From positions 1 through 30,894 of the forward strand of contig ONPH01000007.1 of assembly GCA_900319655.1 (NCBI GenBank): DNA of 30,894 nucleotides. The letters are read 5' to 3'. Positions 5,264 to 14,290 of the stretch are shown in pieces. Position 1 is the stretch's first letter; each line of letters begins with the position of its first letter. Source of the DNA: an uncultured Eubacteriales bacterium (GTDB taxonomy: Bacteria; Bacillota; Clostridia; Oscillospirales; Acutalibacteraceae). The position numbers and the translations under genes were made by a program. Below the pieces are notes generated by a model. The model searched no databases. It was not told the DNA's origin and saw only the letters and a program-made list of their open reading frames with translations.

Positions 5264-8227
5264 ATAAAAAAGAGATTTATCTCTGTACTCCTGTGCATTG
5301 CTCTTTTGGCTACGATGACAGCGTTTACAATTCCCGCAAACGCCGCTGCCGATGAGGGCGAAGCCGCAGGGTACAACAGAACCTCGCCGCTTGACGGCGC
5401 TGACGACTTTACATGGGACAACGCTTCCGTGTATTTCCTACTCACCGACCGTTTCTACAACGGAAACACTTCAAACGACCATTCCTACGGCAGAGCTACC
5501 GACTCGAGCGGTAAGGCAATTTCCGGCTGGAACACCAACCCCGGTACGTTCCACGGCGGCGACTTTGCCGGAATTACAAAGAAGATTAACGAGGGTTACT
5601 TTGACAACCTCGGCGTAAGCGCCATCTGGATTTCCGCTCCTTACGAGCAGATTCACGGCTACGTTACCCCAGGCGAAGGACAGGATTTTGCCCACTATTC
5701 ATACCACGGCTACTATGTTCTTGACTACACCGAGACCGACGCCAACTTCGGTACAAAGGCTGAGTTCAAGACAATGGTAGACACCGCGCATCAGCACGGC
5801 ATCCGCGTTGTTATGGATATCGTTATGAACCACGCCGGCTACAACACAATCAAGGATATGCTCCAGTACAACTTCGGTACCTTTAAGGACAAATCCGCGG
5901 CTCAGTCATATCTTTACAAGATTACCGGTGTTAACGGCCTGCACGACTATATCAACTACGATGAATCCGCCTCCGACTGGGGCAGATGGTGGGGCTCAGG
6001 CTGGGTTAGAAGCGGCCTTCCCGGATATTCAACGGGCGGCGGCGGAGACATCGAGATGTGCCTTGCCGGACTTCCCGACTTTAAGACGGAGTCCACAAGC
6101 CCTGTTTCGATTCCCACCTTCCTCAAAACCAAGTGGCAGGGCGAGGGCACTTACAAAACAAAGCTCAGCAAATACGGCAGCTCCGACACCGTATCTAACT
6201 ACCTTGTAAAGTGGCTTTCCGAGTGGGTTTCAACCTACGGCGTTGACGGCTTCCGCTGCGACACTGCAAAGCACGTTGAAGACGCTTCTTGGAAGAAGCT
6301 TAAGACAAGCTGCGTATCGGCTCTTAAGACCTGGCGTCAGAACAATCCCAACAGCCCGGGAGCTAACTGGGACGAGGACTTCTGGATGACCGGAGAGGCA
6401 TGGGGACACGGCCTAGGCTACAGCCACTACTACAGCGACGGCGGCTTTGACTCTATGATTAACTTCTCGTTCTCAGGCTCGGGTGTTAACGGAGTTGAGG
6501 GCATAAACGGAATTTACCAGAACTACGCGTCAACAATCAACAATCAGAAGGGCTTTAACGCTCTTACATACATCTCCTCGCACGACTCTAACCTCGCGAG
6601 AAGCAACCTGATTTATCAGGGCTCGGCGTTCCAGCTTATGCCCGGCGCGATTCAGATTTTCTACGGCGATGAGAGCAACCGTCCGCTTGTTCCTGGTATG
6701 AACTTTGACGGCAACGGCGGCAGCGGTCATTCGCTGAGAAGTGATATGAACTGGAGATCGCTCGACTCAAAAACACTTGCCCACTGGCAAAAGGTCGGCA
6801 AGTTCAGAAGCAACCACGTTGCGGTAGGCGCAGGCGACCATCAGCAGATTACCGCCTACAACTCCTCAACCGGATATACATTCTCGAGAAGCTACGACGA
6901 CGGTATGACCTCGGACGGCGTTATCTGCACAATCGGCGCTCCGGCTAACAAGTCTATTGCCGTTGACGTTTCATCAATCTGGCAGAACGGCAAGACCGTT
7001 ACAAACGCTTACGACGGCACAACGGCTGTTGTAACTAACGGCAAGGCTACCTTTAATTCAGGAGCTAACGGCACAATCCTTATTGAAGGTCCTATGCCCA
7101 CAATCAGCATGAGCCTTAAGGGCGACTACTCCTTCTACGATTCAGAGGAAGTTACCGTTTCTCTCCGCGGCGCTGACTACGCTATGGTTTCCGTAAACGG
7201 CGGAACGGCGTTCAGGGTTGTTGACGGACAGAAATTCTCTATCGGCGACGGAATTGACCTCGGCGAGGTATTTACGGTAACTATGACCGCGACAAACTCA
7301 ACCGAAACAATCACAAAACCGTTTAACTTCAAGAGAAAAGACCCCAATGCGGTAGTAAAAATTTACTTTGACAACACAAAGTACAAATGGAGCCCCGTTA
7401 CGGCGTATGTTTACACCGAGGATTCATCCGGCAATGTTGTCAGCAACGCTGACTGGCCGGGCGTAAATATGGATTACGACAAGAGCACAGGCTTTTATGT
7501 ATATGAACTGCCCGACAATCTCGAAAACGGACTGGTAATCTTCAGCAGCAACGGCAACAATCAATACCCCGGCGCACAGCAAAAAGGTCTTGAGATTCAG
7601 GAGACAAACAAGCTCTTCTCTTACGGAGAAAAATGGACGGATTACAACGGAGAAACAGCCGATCCCGACCAGACAGATCCGCCGGCTGACACCTACAACG
7701 TTTACTTTGACAACAGCAGTAACAACTTCTCCAATCCCTACATCTATTATTGGCGTTCAAAGACCGATAACGGTGAGGACACATGGCCGGGTATTCCGAT
7801 GAAGAAATACAAGGACAATGTTTACATGGCCACCATCCCCACCGATCACGATATGTGTATCTTCAGCGATAACGGCGGCAACCAGACATTTAACCAAACC
7901 ATTCCCGGCGCGGATTACATCTACCGCAACGGCGCTTGGGAAAAATACTCCGACGCTGAGGTTACTCCGACTCAGCCCTCAACAAGCGACGATAAGGACA
8001 AGGTTCTTGTAGGCGACGTTAACTTTGACGGCATTGTTTCCGTAGCTGACGCTACCGTAGTTCAGAGATGCGCAGCCGAGCTGACTACCTTTAACGCAAA
8101 GGAAAAACTTGCAGGCGACTGCAACGGCGACAAAATTATCTCCGTAGCCGACGCTACGCTGATTCAGAAATACGCCGCTGAGTTCAACGAGGACTTAAAG
8201 CTCACAGGCACATACGTAAACGCTTAA
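5264..8227 (+). CDS. Secreted GH13 alpha-amylase with two CBM26 modules and a dockerin (apparent AUA start)
   Basis: A 987-residue extracellular starch hydrolase. Order: signal peptide (about 1-32, KKRF, hydrophobic core, then ANA-A); GH13 barrel most like MalS (subfamily 19), with DIVMNHAGY, nucleophile Asp333 (GFRCD), acid/base Glu378 (GEAWG) and Asp441 (SSHDS); C-terminal beta domain and an Ig-like module to about 695; two CBM26-like starch-binding modules (about 697-795 and 810-895, each with IYFDN/VYFDN and WPG); a type I dockerin (about 913-977) with two calcium loops. The dockerin should anchor it to a scaffoldin. The only start giving the full signal peptide is ATA at 5264, seven bases after AAGGAAG; an in-frame stop lies at 5246. 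The first usual start codon is TTG at 5306, which has no ribosome binding site and would cut off the charged start of the signal. Confidence 0.92.
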   Translation: MKKRFISVLLCIALLATMTAFTIPANAAADEGEAAGYNRTSPLDGADDFTWDNASVYFLLTDRFYNGNTSNDHSYGRATDSSGKAISGWNTNPGTFHGGDFAGITKKINEGYFDNLGVSAIWISAPYEQIHGYVTPGEGQDFAHYSYHGYYVLDYTETDANFGTKAEFKTMVDTAHQHGIRVVMDIVMNHAGYNTIKDMLQYNFGTFKDKSAAQSYLYKITGVNGLHDYINYDESASDWGRWWGSGWVRSGLPGYSTGGGGDIEMCLAGLPDFKTESTSPVSIPTFLKTKWQGEGTYKTKLSKYGSSDTVSNYLVKWLSEWVSTYGVDGFRCDTAKHVEDASWKKLKTSCVSALKTWRQNNPNSPGANWDEDFWMTGEAWGHGLGYSHYYSDGGFDSMINFSFSGSGVNGVEGINGIYQNYASTINNQKGFNALTYISSHDSNLARSNLIYQGSAFQLMPGAIQIFYGDESNRPLVPGMNFDGNGGSGHSLRSDMNWRSLDSKTLAHWQKVGKFRSNHVAVGAGDHQQITAYNSSTGYTFSRSYDDGMTSDGVICTIGAPANKSIAVDVSSIWQNGKTVTNAYDGTTAVVTNGKATFNSGANGTILIEGPMPTISMSLKGDYSFYDSEEVTVSLRGADYAMVSVNGGTAFRVVDGQKFSIGDGIDLGEVFTVTMTATNSTETITKPFNFKRKDPNAVVKIYFDNTKYKWSPVTAYVYTEDSSGNVVSNADWPGVNMDYDKSTGFYVYELPDNLENGLVIFSSNGNNQYPGAQQKGLEIQETNKLFSYGEKWTDYNGETADPDQTDPPADTYNVYFDNSSNNFSNPYIYYWRSKTDNGEDTWPGIPMKKYKDNVYMATIPTDHDMCIFSDNGGNQTFNQTIPGADYIYRNGAWEKYSDAEVTPTQPSTSDDKDKVLVGDVNFDGIVSVADATVVQRCAAELTTFNAKEKLAGDCNGDKIISVADATLIQKYAAEFNEDLKLTGTYVNA

Positions 8228-8245
8228 ACTTAATAGCATAAGCTT

Positions 8246-8287
8246 AAGGCTAACCTTTTAATCAGAGGTTAGCCTTTGTCTTATTTA
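8246..8287 (+). terminator. Terminator between amylase and hydF
   Basis: An 11-bp perfect stem (8246-8256 with 8266-8276) with a 9-base loop and an interrupted T-rich tail. It follows the amylase stop by about 20 bases. It lies between convergent genes and may also slow transcripts coming from hydF. Confidence 0.75.
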
Positions 8288-9472
8288 AATTAACTTTTCG
8301 AGGTCAGGGAAAACGCTTAGTGTGCGTTTTAAAATCCCCTGCATATGGGCGATGGTTATGCCGTAGTTTGTGAACGGCACGGCGCTGTCCTCTGCGAATT
8401 TGCGGCGGTACTGAACCTCTTTTTCGTTTAGCATACAGCCGCCGCAGTGTATTATCAGCTTGTAGGGCGACAAATCCTCGGGGAAGCCCTTGCCCGACGC
8501 GGTTTCTATTATAATGTCCTTTTGCGTGCGCTGCTTGAGCCAGCGAGGAATTTTTACCGTGCCGATGTCGTCGCACTGGCGGTGGTGGGTGCAGCCCTCG
8601 GCGATTAATACCTTGTCGCCGTCCTGCAGGCGGTCAATCGCCGCCGCGCCTTTTACCGCGGTTTCGAGAAAGCCCTTGTACCGCGCCATTAAAATTGAAA
8701 ACGAGGTCAGGCGGATGTCGTCGGGAACGATATCCTTTACCTTATGGAACACCTGGCTGTCGGTTATCACAAGCGACGGCTTTGTTCCGAGACTTTTGAG
8801 AGTTGCTTCGAGCTCGGTATCGCGCACCATTAAGGCTGTTGCGCCTGTGTCGAGCAGGTCGCGGATCGTCTGCTGCTGCGGCAAGATAAGCCTGCCCTTT
8901 GGAGCGGCGGTGTCGATTGGAATTACCAAAACCGTAAGGTCGCCTTCGTTTACCAAGTCTGAGCAAATCACGCGCGTGTTCTCGGTTTTTCCGAGGCGCG
9001 CGATTGTCTCTTTTAAAAGGTTTATATTTATATTTTCGACCGCGCTGACAGAAATTCCGTCGGCATAGGTTTTGTCCGTCAAATCGCACTTGTTGTAGGC
9101 GATGACAAAGGGGATTTGCTTTGACTTAAACAGGTTGATAAGCTCGTCGTCCGCGGCGGTTTTGCCGACTGTTCCGTCTACTATCAAAACCGCGACGTCA
9201 ACGCGGTTTAGCACCTGCTTTGTGCGCTTAACGCGCTGTTCACCGAGCGCTCCTTCGTCGTCAAAGCCGGGCGTGTCGATTATCACGACAGGGCCCATGG
9301 GAAGCAGTTCCATTGTCTTTGTCACGGGGTCGGTGGTTGTGCCCTTTACGTCGGACACAACCGAGATTTGCTGGTTTGTCACGGCGTTTACAACGCTCGA
9401 TTTGCCGGCGTTGCGCCTGCCGAAAAAGCCGATGTGTATCCGCTCGGATACCGGCGTTGAGTTAAGGCTCAT
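8285..9472 (-). CDS. hydF: [FeFe]-hydrogenase maturation GTPase HydF
   Basis: A 395-residue scaffold and carrier on which the [2Fe] subcluster of the H-cluster is assembled before transfer to the hydrogenase. The N-terminal GTPase domain has G1 (GRRNAGKSS), G3 (DTPGFDD) and G4 (NKCD). The C-terminal [4Fe-4S] domain has the ligands CTHHRQCD and HCGGC. The open frame begins four codons earlier, but I start at the second Met (9472) because a GGAG site stands at the right distance before it and nothing stands before the first. It is the last gene of the regulator-hydE-hydG-hydF operon, 27 bases after hydG. Confidence 0.95.
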   Translation of the reverse strand: MSLNSTPVSERIHIGFFGRRNAGKSSVVNAVTNQQISVVSDVKGTTTDPVTKTMELLPMGPVVIIDTPGFDDEGALGEQRVKRTKQVLNRVDVAVLIVDGTVGKTAADDELINLFKSKQIPFVIAYNKCDLTDKTYADGISVSAVENININLLKETIARLGKTENTRVICSDLVNEGDLTVLVIPIDTAAPKGRLILPQQQTIRDLLDTGATALMVRDTELEATLKSLGTKPSLVITDSQVFHKVKDIVPDDIRLTSFSILMARYKGFLETAVKGAAAIDRLQDGDKVLIAEGCTHHRQCDDIGTVKIPRWLKQRTQKDIIIETASGKGFPEDLSPYKLIIHCGGCMLNEKEVQYRRKFAEDSAVPFTNYGITIAHMQGILKRTLSVFPDLEKLI

Positions 9473-9499
9473 ATTAAACTCCATAAAGATACATATATA

Positions 9500-10927
9500 T
9501 CAGAAACGGAAGTCGCGCTTGCCGTCCTTTTTGATCTCCTCAATGTAGTTCCTTGCGATGTTTCGAACCTTCTCCTTGGGAATGTTGAGGAGTTCTTTTT
9601 CTATGATTTTTTCGCCGATTTCGCGCGTTTCGGGGCTCGCGTAGTCCATGAGGTACTCCTCGAGAGTCATAAGCGCGTTGGGGTGGCAACAGTTTTGGAT
9701 TTGTCCGCTCTTGCACAACGCCATAAAGCGGTCGCCTGTTCTGCCCTCGCGGTAACAGGCAGTGCAGAAGGACGGAATATAGCCGAGCTCCATAAGCCAC
9801 CTTACAACCTCGTCAAGAGAACGGCGGTCGGAGACATCGAACTGTGCGGAGTTTTCGTCCTCGTCCTCCTCCTCTACATAACCGCCCACGCTGGTGCGCG
9901 AGCCGCCGCTGATTTGCGAAATTCCGAGGCGCAGAGCCTTTTCGCGGACGCTCTTTGACTCTCTGGTGGAGATAATCATACCCGTGTACGGCACGGCGAT
10001 GCGGATAATCGCGATGATTTTCGCGAAGGTTTCATCGTCGATTCCGTTGTCAAACTCGTCGGGATCAATGTCGTCAGCCGCCTTGATTCTCGGCACGCTG
10101 ATTGTGTGAGGACCTACGCCGTGAACAGCCTCGAGGTGCTCTGCGTGCATGAGAAGTCCGGCGAGCTCGTAGCGGTAAAGCTCAAGTCCGAAGAGTACGC
10201 CCAAGCCTACGTCGTCGATTCCGCCCTCCATCGCGCGATCCATCGCCTCGGTGTGGTAATCGTAGTTGTGCTTCGGGCCTGTTGGATGAAGCTCCTCGTA
10301 GCTCTTTTTATTGTAGGTCTCCTGGAAGAGGATGTATGTGCCGATTCCGGCGTCGTGGAGCTTTTTGTAGTTCTCGACGGTGGTGGCGGCAATATTTACG
10401 TTAACGCGGCGGATTGCGCCGTTTTTATGCTTGATTGAGTAGATTGTGTCAATGCACTCAAGGATGTACTCAATCGGGTTGTTGACCGGATCCTCGCCTG
10501 CCTCAATCGCAAGGCGCTTATGTCCCATATCCTGAAGCGCGATAACCTCAGCCTTAACCTCCTCCTGAGTCAGCTTTTTGCGGCAGATGTGCTTGTTCTT
10601 AAGGTGGTAGGGGCAGTAAACGCAGCCGTTTACGCAGTAGTTTGAGAGGTAGAGAGGCGCGAACATTACAATACGGTCGCCGTAAAAGTCCTTTTTAATC
10701 TGCTCGGCAAGGGCGTAAATTTCCTTGATTTTTTCCTCGTTTTCGCAGGCGAGCAGCACGCTTGCCTCGCGGTGGGTAATGCCCTTTCTGAGCTTTGCCT
10801 TTTCGATAATTTCATCAATAAGGGCGAGGTTATCCTTGTTTTCGTCGGCGTATTTTAATGAGTCGAGGATTTCGCCGTCGTTAATAAATTCCTCTGCCTT
10901 TAGTGATTTTGGATTGTAGATTGCCAT
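9500..10927 (-). CDS. hydG: [FeFe]-hydrogenase H-cluster radical SAM maturase HydG
   Basis: A 475-residue tyrosine lyase that makes the CO and CN ligands of the H-cluster from tyrosine. The radical-SAM cluster motif CxxxCxxC is at Cys98, Cys102 and Cys105 (NYCVNGCVYC). The C-terminal CX2CX22C motif (CTAC and the later NCC) holds the auxiliary cluster on which the Fe(CO)2CN unit forms. The length is normal. A strong AGGAG site precedes the ATG. It lies 23 bases downstream of hydE. Confidence 0.97.
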   Translation of the reverse strand: MAIYNPKSLKAEEFINDGEILDSLKYADENKDNLALIDEIIEKAKLRKGITHREASVLLACENEEKIKEIYALAEQIKKDFYGDRIVMFAPLYLSNYCVNGCVYCPYHLKNKHICRKKLTQEEVKAEVIALQDMGHKRLAIEAGEDPVNNPIEYILECIDTIYSIKHKNGAIRRVNVNIAATTVENYKKLHDAGIGTYILFQETYNKKSYEELHPTGPKHNYDYHTEAMDRAMEGGIDDVGLGVLFGLELYRYELAGLLMHAEHLEAVHGVGPHTISVPRIKAADDIDPDEFDNGIDDETFAKIIAIIRIAVPYTGMIISTRESKSVREKALRLGISQISGGSRTSVGGYVEEEDEDENSAQFDVSDRRSLDEVVRWLMELGYIPSFCTACYREGRTGDRFMALCKSGQIQNCCHPNALMTLEEYLMDYASPETREIGEKIIEKELLNIPKEKVRNIARNYIEEIKKDGKRDFRF

Positions 10928-10950
10928 TTTTATTCTCCTTATATGCTTGA

Positions 10951-11928
10951 TTATTTATAGTCGCCGCGGTCGGTGACGATGTTATAGCCGATTGATTTCA
11001 TTCTCAGTGACAGACAGCGAATACACTCCGCCGCCTCGTCTCCGGTGCAGATTTTGTTGTCGTAGAGCGAGTAGTCCGCCCTGTGCTCCGAGGGCGAGAG
11101 GTTCGGCATTACGACGTTTGCGCCGTGCAAAATTCCGAGCTCTCTGCCGTTGTGGGCGATTGTGCCGAGGGCGGTTGTCGCCGGCAGCAAAATTTTTGGG
11201 TTCATAAGCCGAATGAGTGAGAGCAAGGTCAGCGTTAATCGCAAGCTGCCCTGAGGCTTGTCGGCAAACTGTGTGTCGTGGTGCGGAACAAACGGCCCTA
11301 TTCCACACATTTGCGGTTTAAGCTCGCCTATAAACAGCAGGTCGTTTGCCAAATCCTCATACGTCTGGAACGGTGAGCCGACCATAAAGCCGATTTCGGG
11401 CGGATGAAGCTTTTTATAGTGTCCGGGATTTGCGGTTTCGTGCCGCAGAAGGTATCTGTCCGCGCCTGCTTCAAAAAGTTTTTTAAAGCTCTCTTTTCCG
11501 CGTTCACCGAGGGAGAGTGTTACCGCGCAGTCGGGGTAATTTTTCTTTATCTCTCTGACGATTTTGCACATCCGCTCGTCGGTGTAGTACGGGTCGTCGC
11601 CGCCCTGCAAAACAAAGGTTCTGAACCCGAGCGCGTAGCCCGTTTTGCAGCAGTCCAAAATTTGTTCCTCGCTCAGGCGGTATCGCACGGCGTTTTTGTT
11701 TGAGCGGCGGATTCCGCAGTAGTAGCAGTCGTTTTTGCAGTAACTTGACAGCTCGATAAGTCCGCGGATATATATGCTCTTGCCAAAGCTTTTCAGCGCG
11801 GCTTGCTGCGCCTTTTTGCGCAGGACTTCAAGCTCGTCATCGGTTATATTTTCGAGCAAAAACGTGAGCTCCTCTTTTGAGGCGGTTTTTTGCTTTTCGA
11901 TTTTTTCTATTATGCCTGTTACTTCCAT
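10951..11928 (-). CDS. hydE: [FeFe]-hydrogenase H-cluster radical SAM maturase HydE
   Basis: A 325-residue radical SAM enzyme of H-cluster assembly, acting with HydG and HydF on the iron-cysteine precursor and the bridging dithiolate. The cluster motif is SYCKNDCYYCG, and the SAM-binding GGDD motif follows. The open frame is longer upstream, but the added residues (KAQPPKRR) lie inside the preceding regulator gene, so I start at the ATG at 11928, one base after that gene stops. The ribosome binding site is weak, so translation is probably coupled to the regulator. Confidence 0.94.
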   Translation of the reverse strand: MEVTGIIEKIEKQKTASKEELTFLLENITDDELEVLRKKAQQAALKSFGKSIYIRGLIELSSYCKNDCYYCGIRRSNKNAVRYRLSEEQILDCCKTGYALGFRTFVLQGGDDPYYTDERMCKIVREIKKNYPDCAVTLSLGERGKESFKKLFEAGADRYLLRHETANPGHYKKLHPPEIGFMVGSPFQTYEDLANDLLFIGELKPQMCGIGPFVPHHDTQFADKPQGSLRLTLTLLSLIRLMNPKILLPATTALGTIAHNGRELGILHGANVVMPNLSPSEHRADYSLYDNKICTGDEAAECIRCLSLRMKSIGYNIVTDRGDYK

Positions 11929-11929
11929 A

Positions 11930-12187
11930 TTACACTTTTGAATACGCCGTTTTGGCGGTTGCGCCTTCAAGCCTGCCGAGCTTGCCTGAGACGTTGTTTA
12001 TAATGTTTACGGGAGCGTCGATTACAACGCTGATGATGTTGATATTCTTCTCTCTGTAGGGTATGCCCATTCTGCCGATGATGTATTCGGACGCGGAGTG
12101 GAGAATTTCGTTTATTTCGTTTACGCACTGAGGTTGTTCAACGATAATGCTGATTACCGCAACGCGGTTTTCGGTTGTGTTTTCCAT
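11930..12187 (-). CDS. TM1266-type putative regulator of the iron-only hydrogenase system
   Basis: An 85-residue protein of the ferredoxin-like/ACT-type fold family TM1266 (TIGR03959), found next to hydE, hydF and hydG in many anaerobes. The family pattern RVAVISIIVE, then IIGRMGIPYRE and IISVVIDAP, is visible. It is thought to be a regulator, but its ligand is unknown. I start at the ATG at 12187 after AGGAAAG; the upstream extension of the frame is basic and runs through a terminator-like hairpin. It is the first gene of the maturase operon. Confidence 0.88.
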   Translation of the reverse strand: MENTTENRVAVISIIVEQPQCVNEINEILHSASEYIIGRMGIPYREKNINIISVVIDAPVNIINNVSGKLGRLEGATAKTAYSKV

Positions 12188-12204
12188 AGTTATCTTTCCT
12201 ATTT

Positions 12205-12236
12205 TAAAAGTAAAAGCGGCGCCAAAATGACGCCGC
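12205..12236 (-). terminator. Terminator or attenuator before the hydrogenase maturation operon
   Basis: On the minus strand a 6-bp GC stem (GCGGCG/CGCCGC, 12216-12221 with 12231-12236) is followed by CTTTTACTTTT. A second small hairpin (AAGGGC/GCCCTT, 12251-12256 with 12261-12266) lies just upstream. It is only about 30 bases before the TM1266 start codon. It may end the TPM transcript, or act as an attenuator if the hyd promoter is upstream. Confidence 0.6.
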
Positions 12237-12326
12237 AAAATAAACACAGTAAGGGCATTAGCCCTTTTGGTGTCATCTTCGGAGTCAAGTCAAATGAGTT
12301 TCCTCGTCAGGAACAGATTATTTAAT

Positions 12327-13148
12327 TTAGAACGAGCCGCTGCTGCCGTGAGAGGAGCTTCCGCCCGAGGATGAATTGTTAGATGAAGATTGGATGGTAG
12401 TGTAGGTAGTGTGCTTGCTCACAAACACGTCCTGACTGTCAAGCAAAGTCATCTGACTGTTTTTGTTGAGGTCGTATGTGCCGCTCTTGCCGTTGTACTT
12501 ATATCTTCCGACATTGACAGCGACAAAGATAATCGCGATAATAACGCCTGCGATTCCGCCGATCCAGCCGAACTTTTTGAGCGACTGAAGGATTTTCGGC
12601 TCGTTGCTCTTTTCGGTTGGAGTTTGAACGACGTTGTTATATGTGCCGTTGCCCGAAACGCCTGCGGTTACATACTCCTGAACCTTGGCGACGTAAAGCT
12701 TTGCCGCCTGGTAGTTGTCGCCTGAGGCGAGGGCAGGCTTAAGCGTAGACTTAAGCGCGTCCATACGCGCGTCGTCAAAGTACTTTTCCGCCTTGCCGTA
12801 GGTGAGTATTACCCTGTTATTTGACTTGGTGTCAAACACGAGCATTACGCCGTCGGGCTGATATTTAGAGTCGGAATCGTGATACTTATTATAATAGGTA
12901 TCCATCTCCGACGAATCAATGTTCTTGTCGTCGGTGTGAACGGCCACCTGAAAGCCTGCCTGCTTGCCTGCGGCTTCGGCCGAGGTGCAGAGGTCTGCAA
13001 ACTGTTCGGATGTAAAAATGTTTGAGTCGTCGGTAACGGCGTAATTAATTGAATAGCTGTTCTGAGCGAATACCGGCATAACCGATATTGTCAGAACCAT
13101 CACAACGCAGATAACCGCCGAAAACCGTTTGGAAAGCTGTTTAATCAT
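12327..13148 (-). CDS. TPM domain protein, exported and membrane-anchored
   Basis: A 273-residue protein with a signal peptide (about 1-28, ending VFAQ), an extracytoplasmic TPM domain (about 35-165, with VTDDSNIFTSEQ and GVMLVFDTKSNNRVILTYG), one membrane helix (about 195-213, GIAGVIIAIIFVAV) and a tail ending in a Ser/Gly/His-rich stretch. TPM domains occur in plant thylakoid TLP18.3 and bacterial YgcG-type proteins; their role is unclear and has been linked to membrane protein quality control. Its ATG overlaps the TGA of the zinc-ribbon gene (ATGA), so the two are co-translated. Last gene of the cluster. Confidence 0.85.
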   Translation of the reverse strand: MIKQLSKRFSAVICVVMVLTISVMPVFAQNSYSINYAVTDDSNIFTSEQFADLCTSAEAAGKQAGFQVAVHTDDKNIDSSEMDTYYNKYHDSDSKYQPDGVMLVFDTKSNNRVILTYGKAEKYFDDARMDALKSTLKPALASGDNYQAAKLYVAKVQEYVTAGVSGNGTYNNVVQTPTEKSNEPKILQSLKKFGWIGGIAGVIIAIIFVAVNVGRYKYNGKSGTYDLNKNSQMTLLDSQDVFVSKHTTYTTIQSSSNNSSSGGSSSHGSSGSF

Positions 13149-14284
13149 AAGAACAACATACCTCCCAACGTAGCTAATGCAAAGATTATCACAGCGATAA
13201 CCGCCGCGATACCGATTACCTTGCCAAGCGCGATAGGAAGCTTGCCGTAGGTTTTGCCTGTCTGGCCGTTGATGGCGAAGGGCAAAAGCTGTCCGTTAAA
13301 CTTGTAGGTGACAATCCATACGGGCAAAAGGGTGTAGCGCCAATCCTGCTTAAAGGTCTCGTCGTTATAATCCTCTATAGAAATGCCGGAATAGCTGTTC
13401 ATTGTGTTTTTTAGCAGGGTTGTCGCGTACTCGTCCATTCGCTGAGCGATAACGGCGGTCAAATCCTGCTTTTCAATATCCCTTTTCTCAGCCTGGAAGC
13501 CCGAAAGGTAGCTCATTGCGAATGGTCTTTGCTTGCTTAAATCAAAGGGGTGAACGCAGGAGAGCATTTCCTGCTTTGTCTTTTGCGACACCTTGATATC
13601 CGCCTTAACGCTGTTTTCCTCGGTAATTCTGAGGGCGTTTTCGGCAACATTCTGAATTAAAATATCGCCGGTTCTGTAAAGGCGGTAGGTGCTGGTCTCG
13701 GTATATCTGCGGTTGCCGGACGTCCAGGTTCTCTCGGTCTGGCCGGTGGCGGTTACGCTTGAGCGCATTTGCTCGTCAACGTACCAATAGGGGAAGTAAA
13801 CGCCCTGCATTTTTTCAAACTGTTTGGACGACGTAAAGCCCTTCGGCAAAAACCACTTCTTTTTGCACATATTCAAAAAGACGTCGGTTGCCTTCTTTTT
13901 GTCGACAGCAAAGGGAATCACGGTGTCGGGCTTGAACTCGCCCGAAAGTCTGCCTCCCAGAACAACCGGGTTTTGGCAGTACACGCAGTGGGTAGCCGCT
14001 GTTGAGGCTGTTGTGATAATCTCAGCACCGCAGCTGGGACAGGAGTAGGACACCGGATAATCGTCGCCCTCAAAGCCCTGTTTCTCGGCCTCTGCCTTTT
14101 GCTTGGCGGCGTACTCTACGTCGCGCTCGTCCTTGGTAGTCTGCTGTTCACGCTCGGAGTAACGCTGCTGAACCTCCTGCTCGGTAAAGTCAGAGAAGCA
14201 GTACTCGCAGCTGAACATCTGTTTTTCGGGATTAAACTGCAGCGGTCCGCCGCATTTTGGACATTTATAATTTAATGTAGCCAT
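13145..14284 (-). CDS. Double zinc-ribbon protein with C-terminal membrane helix (TFIIB-type zinc ribbon family)
   Basis: A 379-residue protein of unknown function. Two zinc ribbons are plain: Cys8/Cys11 with Cys26/Cys29, and Cys82/Cys85 with Cys100/Cys103, joined by a charged helix rich in Glu, Lys and Gln. The middle part holds WFLPKGF and GVYFPYWYVDEQM, typical of this family. The C-terminus is a hydrophobic helix (GIAAVIAVIIFALATLGG), so the protein is probably anchored with its ribbons in the cytoplasm. Its ribbons would not be used for DNA binding by analogy alone. Its GGAG ribosome binding site lies within the last hairpin of the array at 14291-14526. Confidence 0.85.
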   Translation of the reverse strand: MATLNYKCPKCGGPLQFNPEKQMFSCEYCFSDFTEQEVQQRYSEREQQTTKDERDVEYAAKQKAEAEKQGFEGDDYPVSYSCPSCGAEIITTASTAATHCVYCQNPVVLGGRLSGEFKPDTVIPFAVDKKKATDVFLNMCKKKWFLPKGFTSSKQFEKMQGVYFPYWYVDEQMRSSVTATGQTERTWTSGNRRYTETSTYRLYRTGDILIQNVAENALRITEENSVKADIKVSQKTKQEMLSCVHPFDLSKQRPFAMSYLSGFQAEKRDIEKQDLTAVIAQRMDEYATTLLKNTMNSYSGISIEDYNDETFKQDWRYTLLPVWIVTYKFNGQLLPFAINGQTGKTYGKLPIALGKVIGIAAVIAVIIFALATLGGMLFL

Positions 14285-14290
14285 AATATT

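Noticed and set aside
5306..5308. TTG at 5306 as the amylase start
   Set aside because: No ribosome binding site and it would remove the charged beginning of a clear signal peptide.
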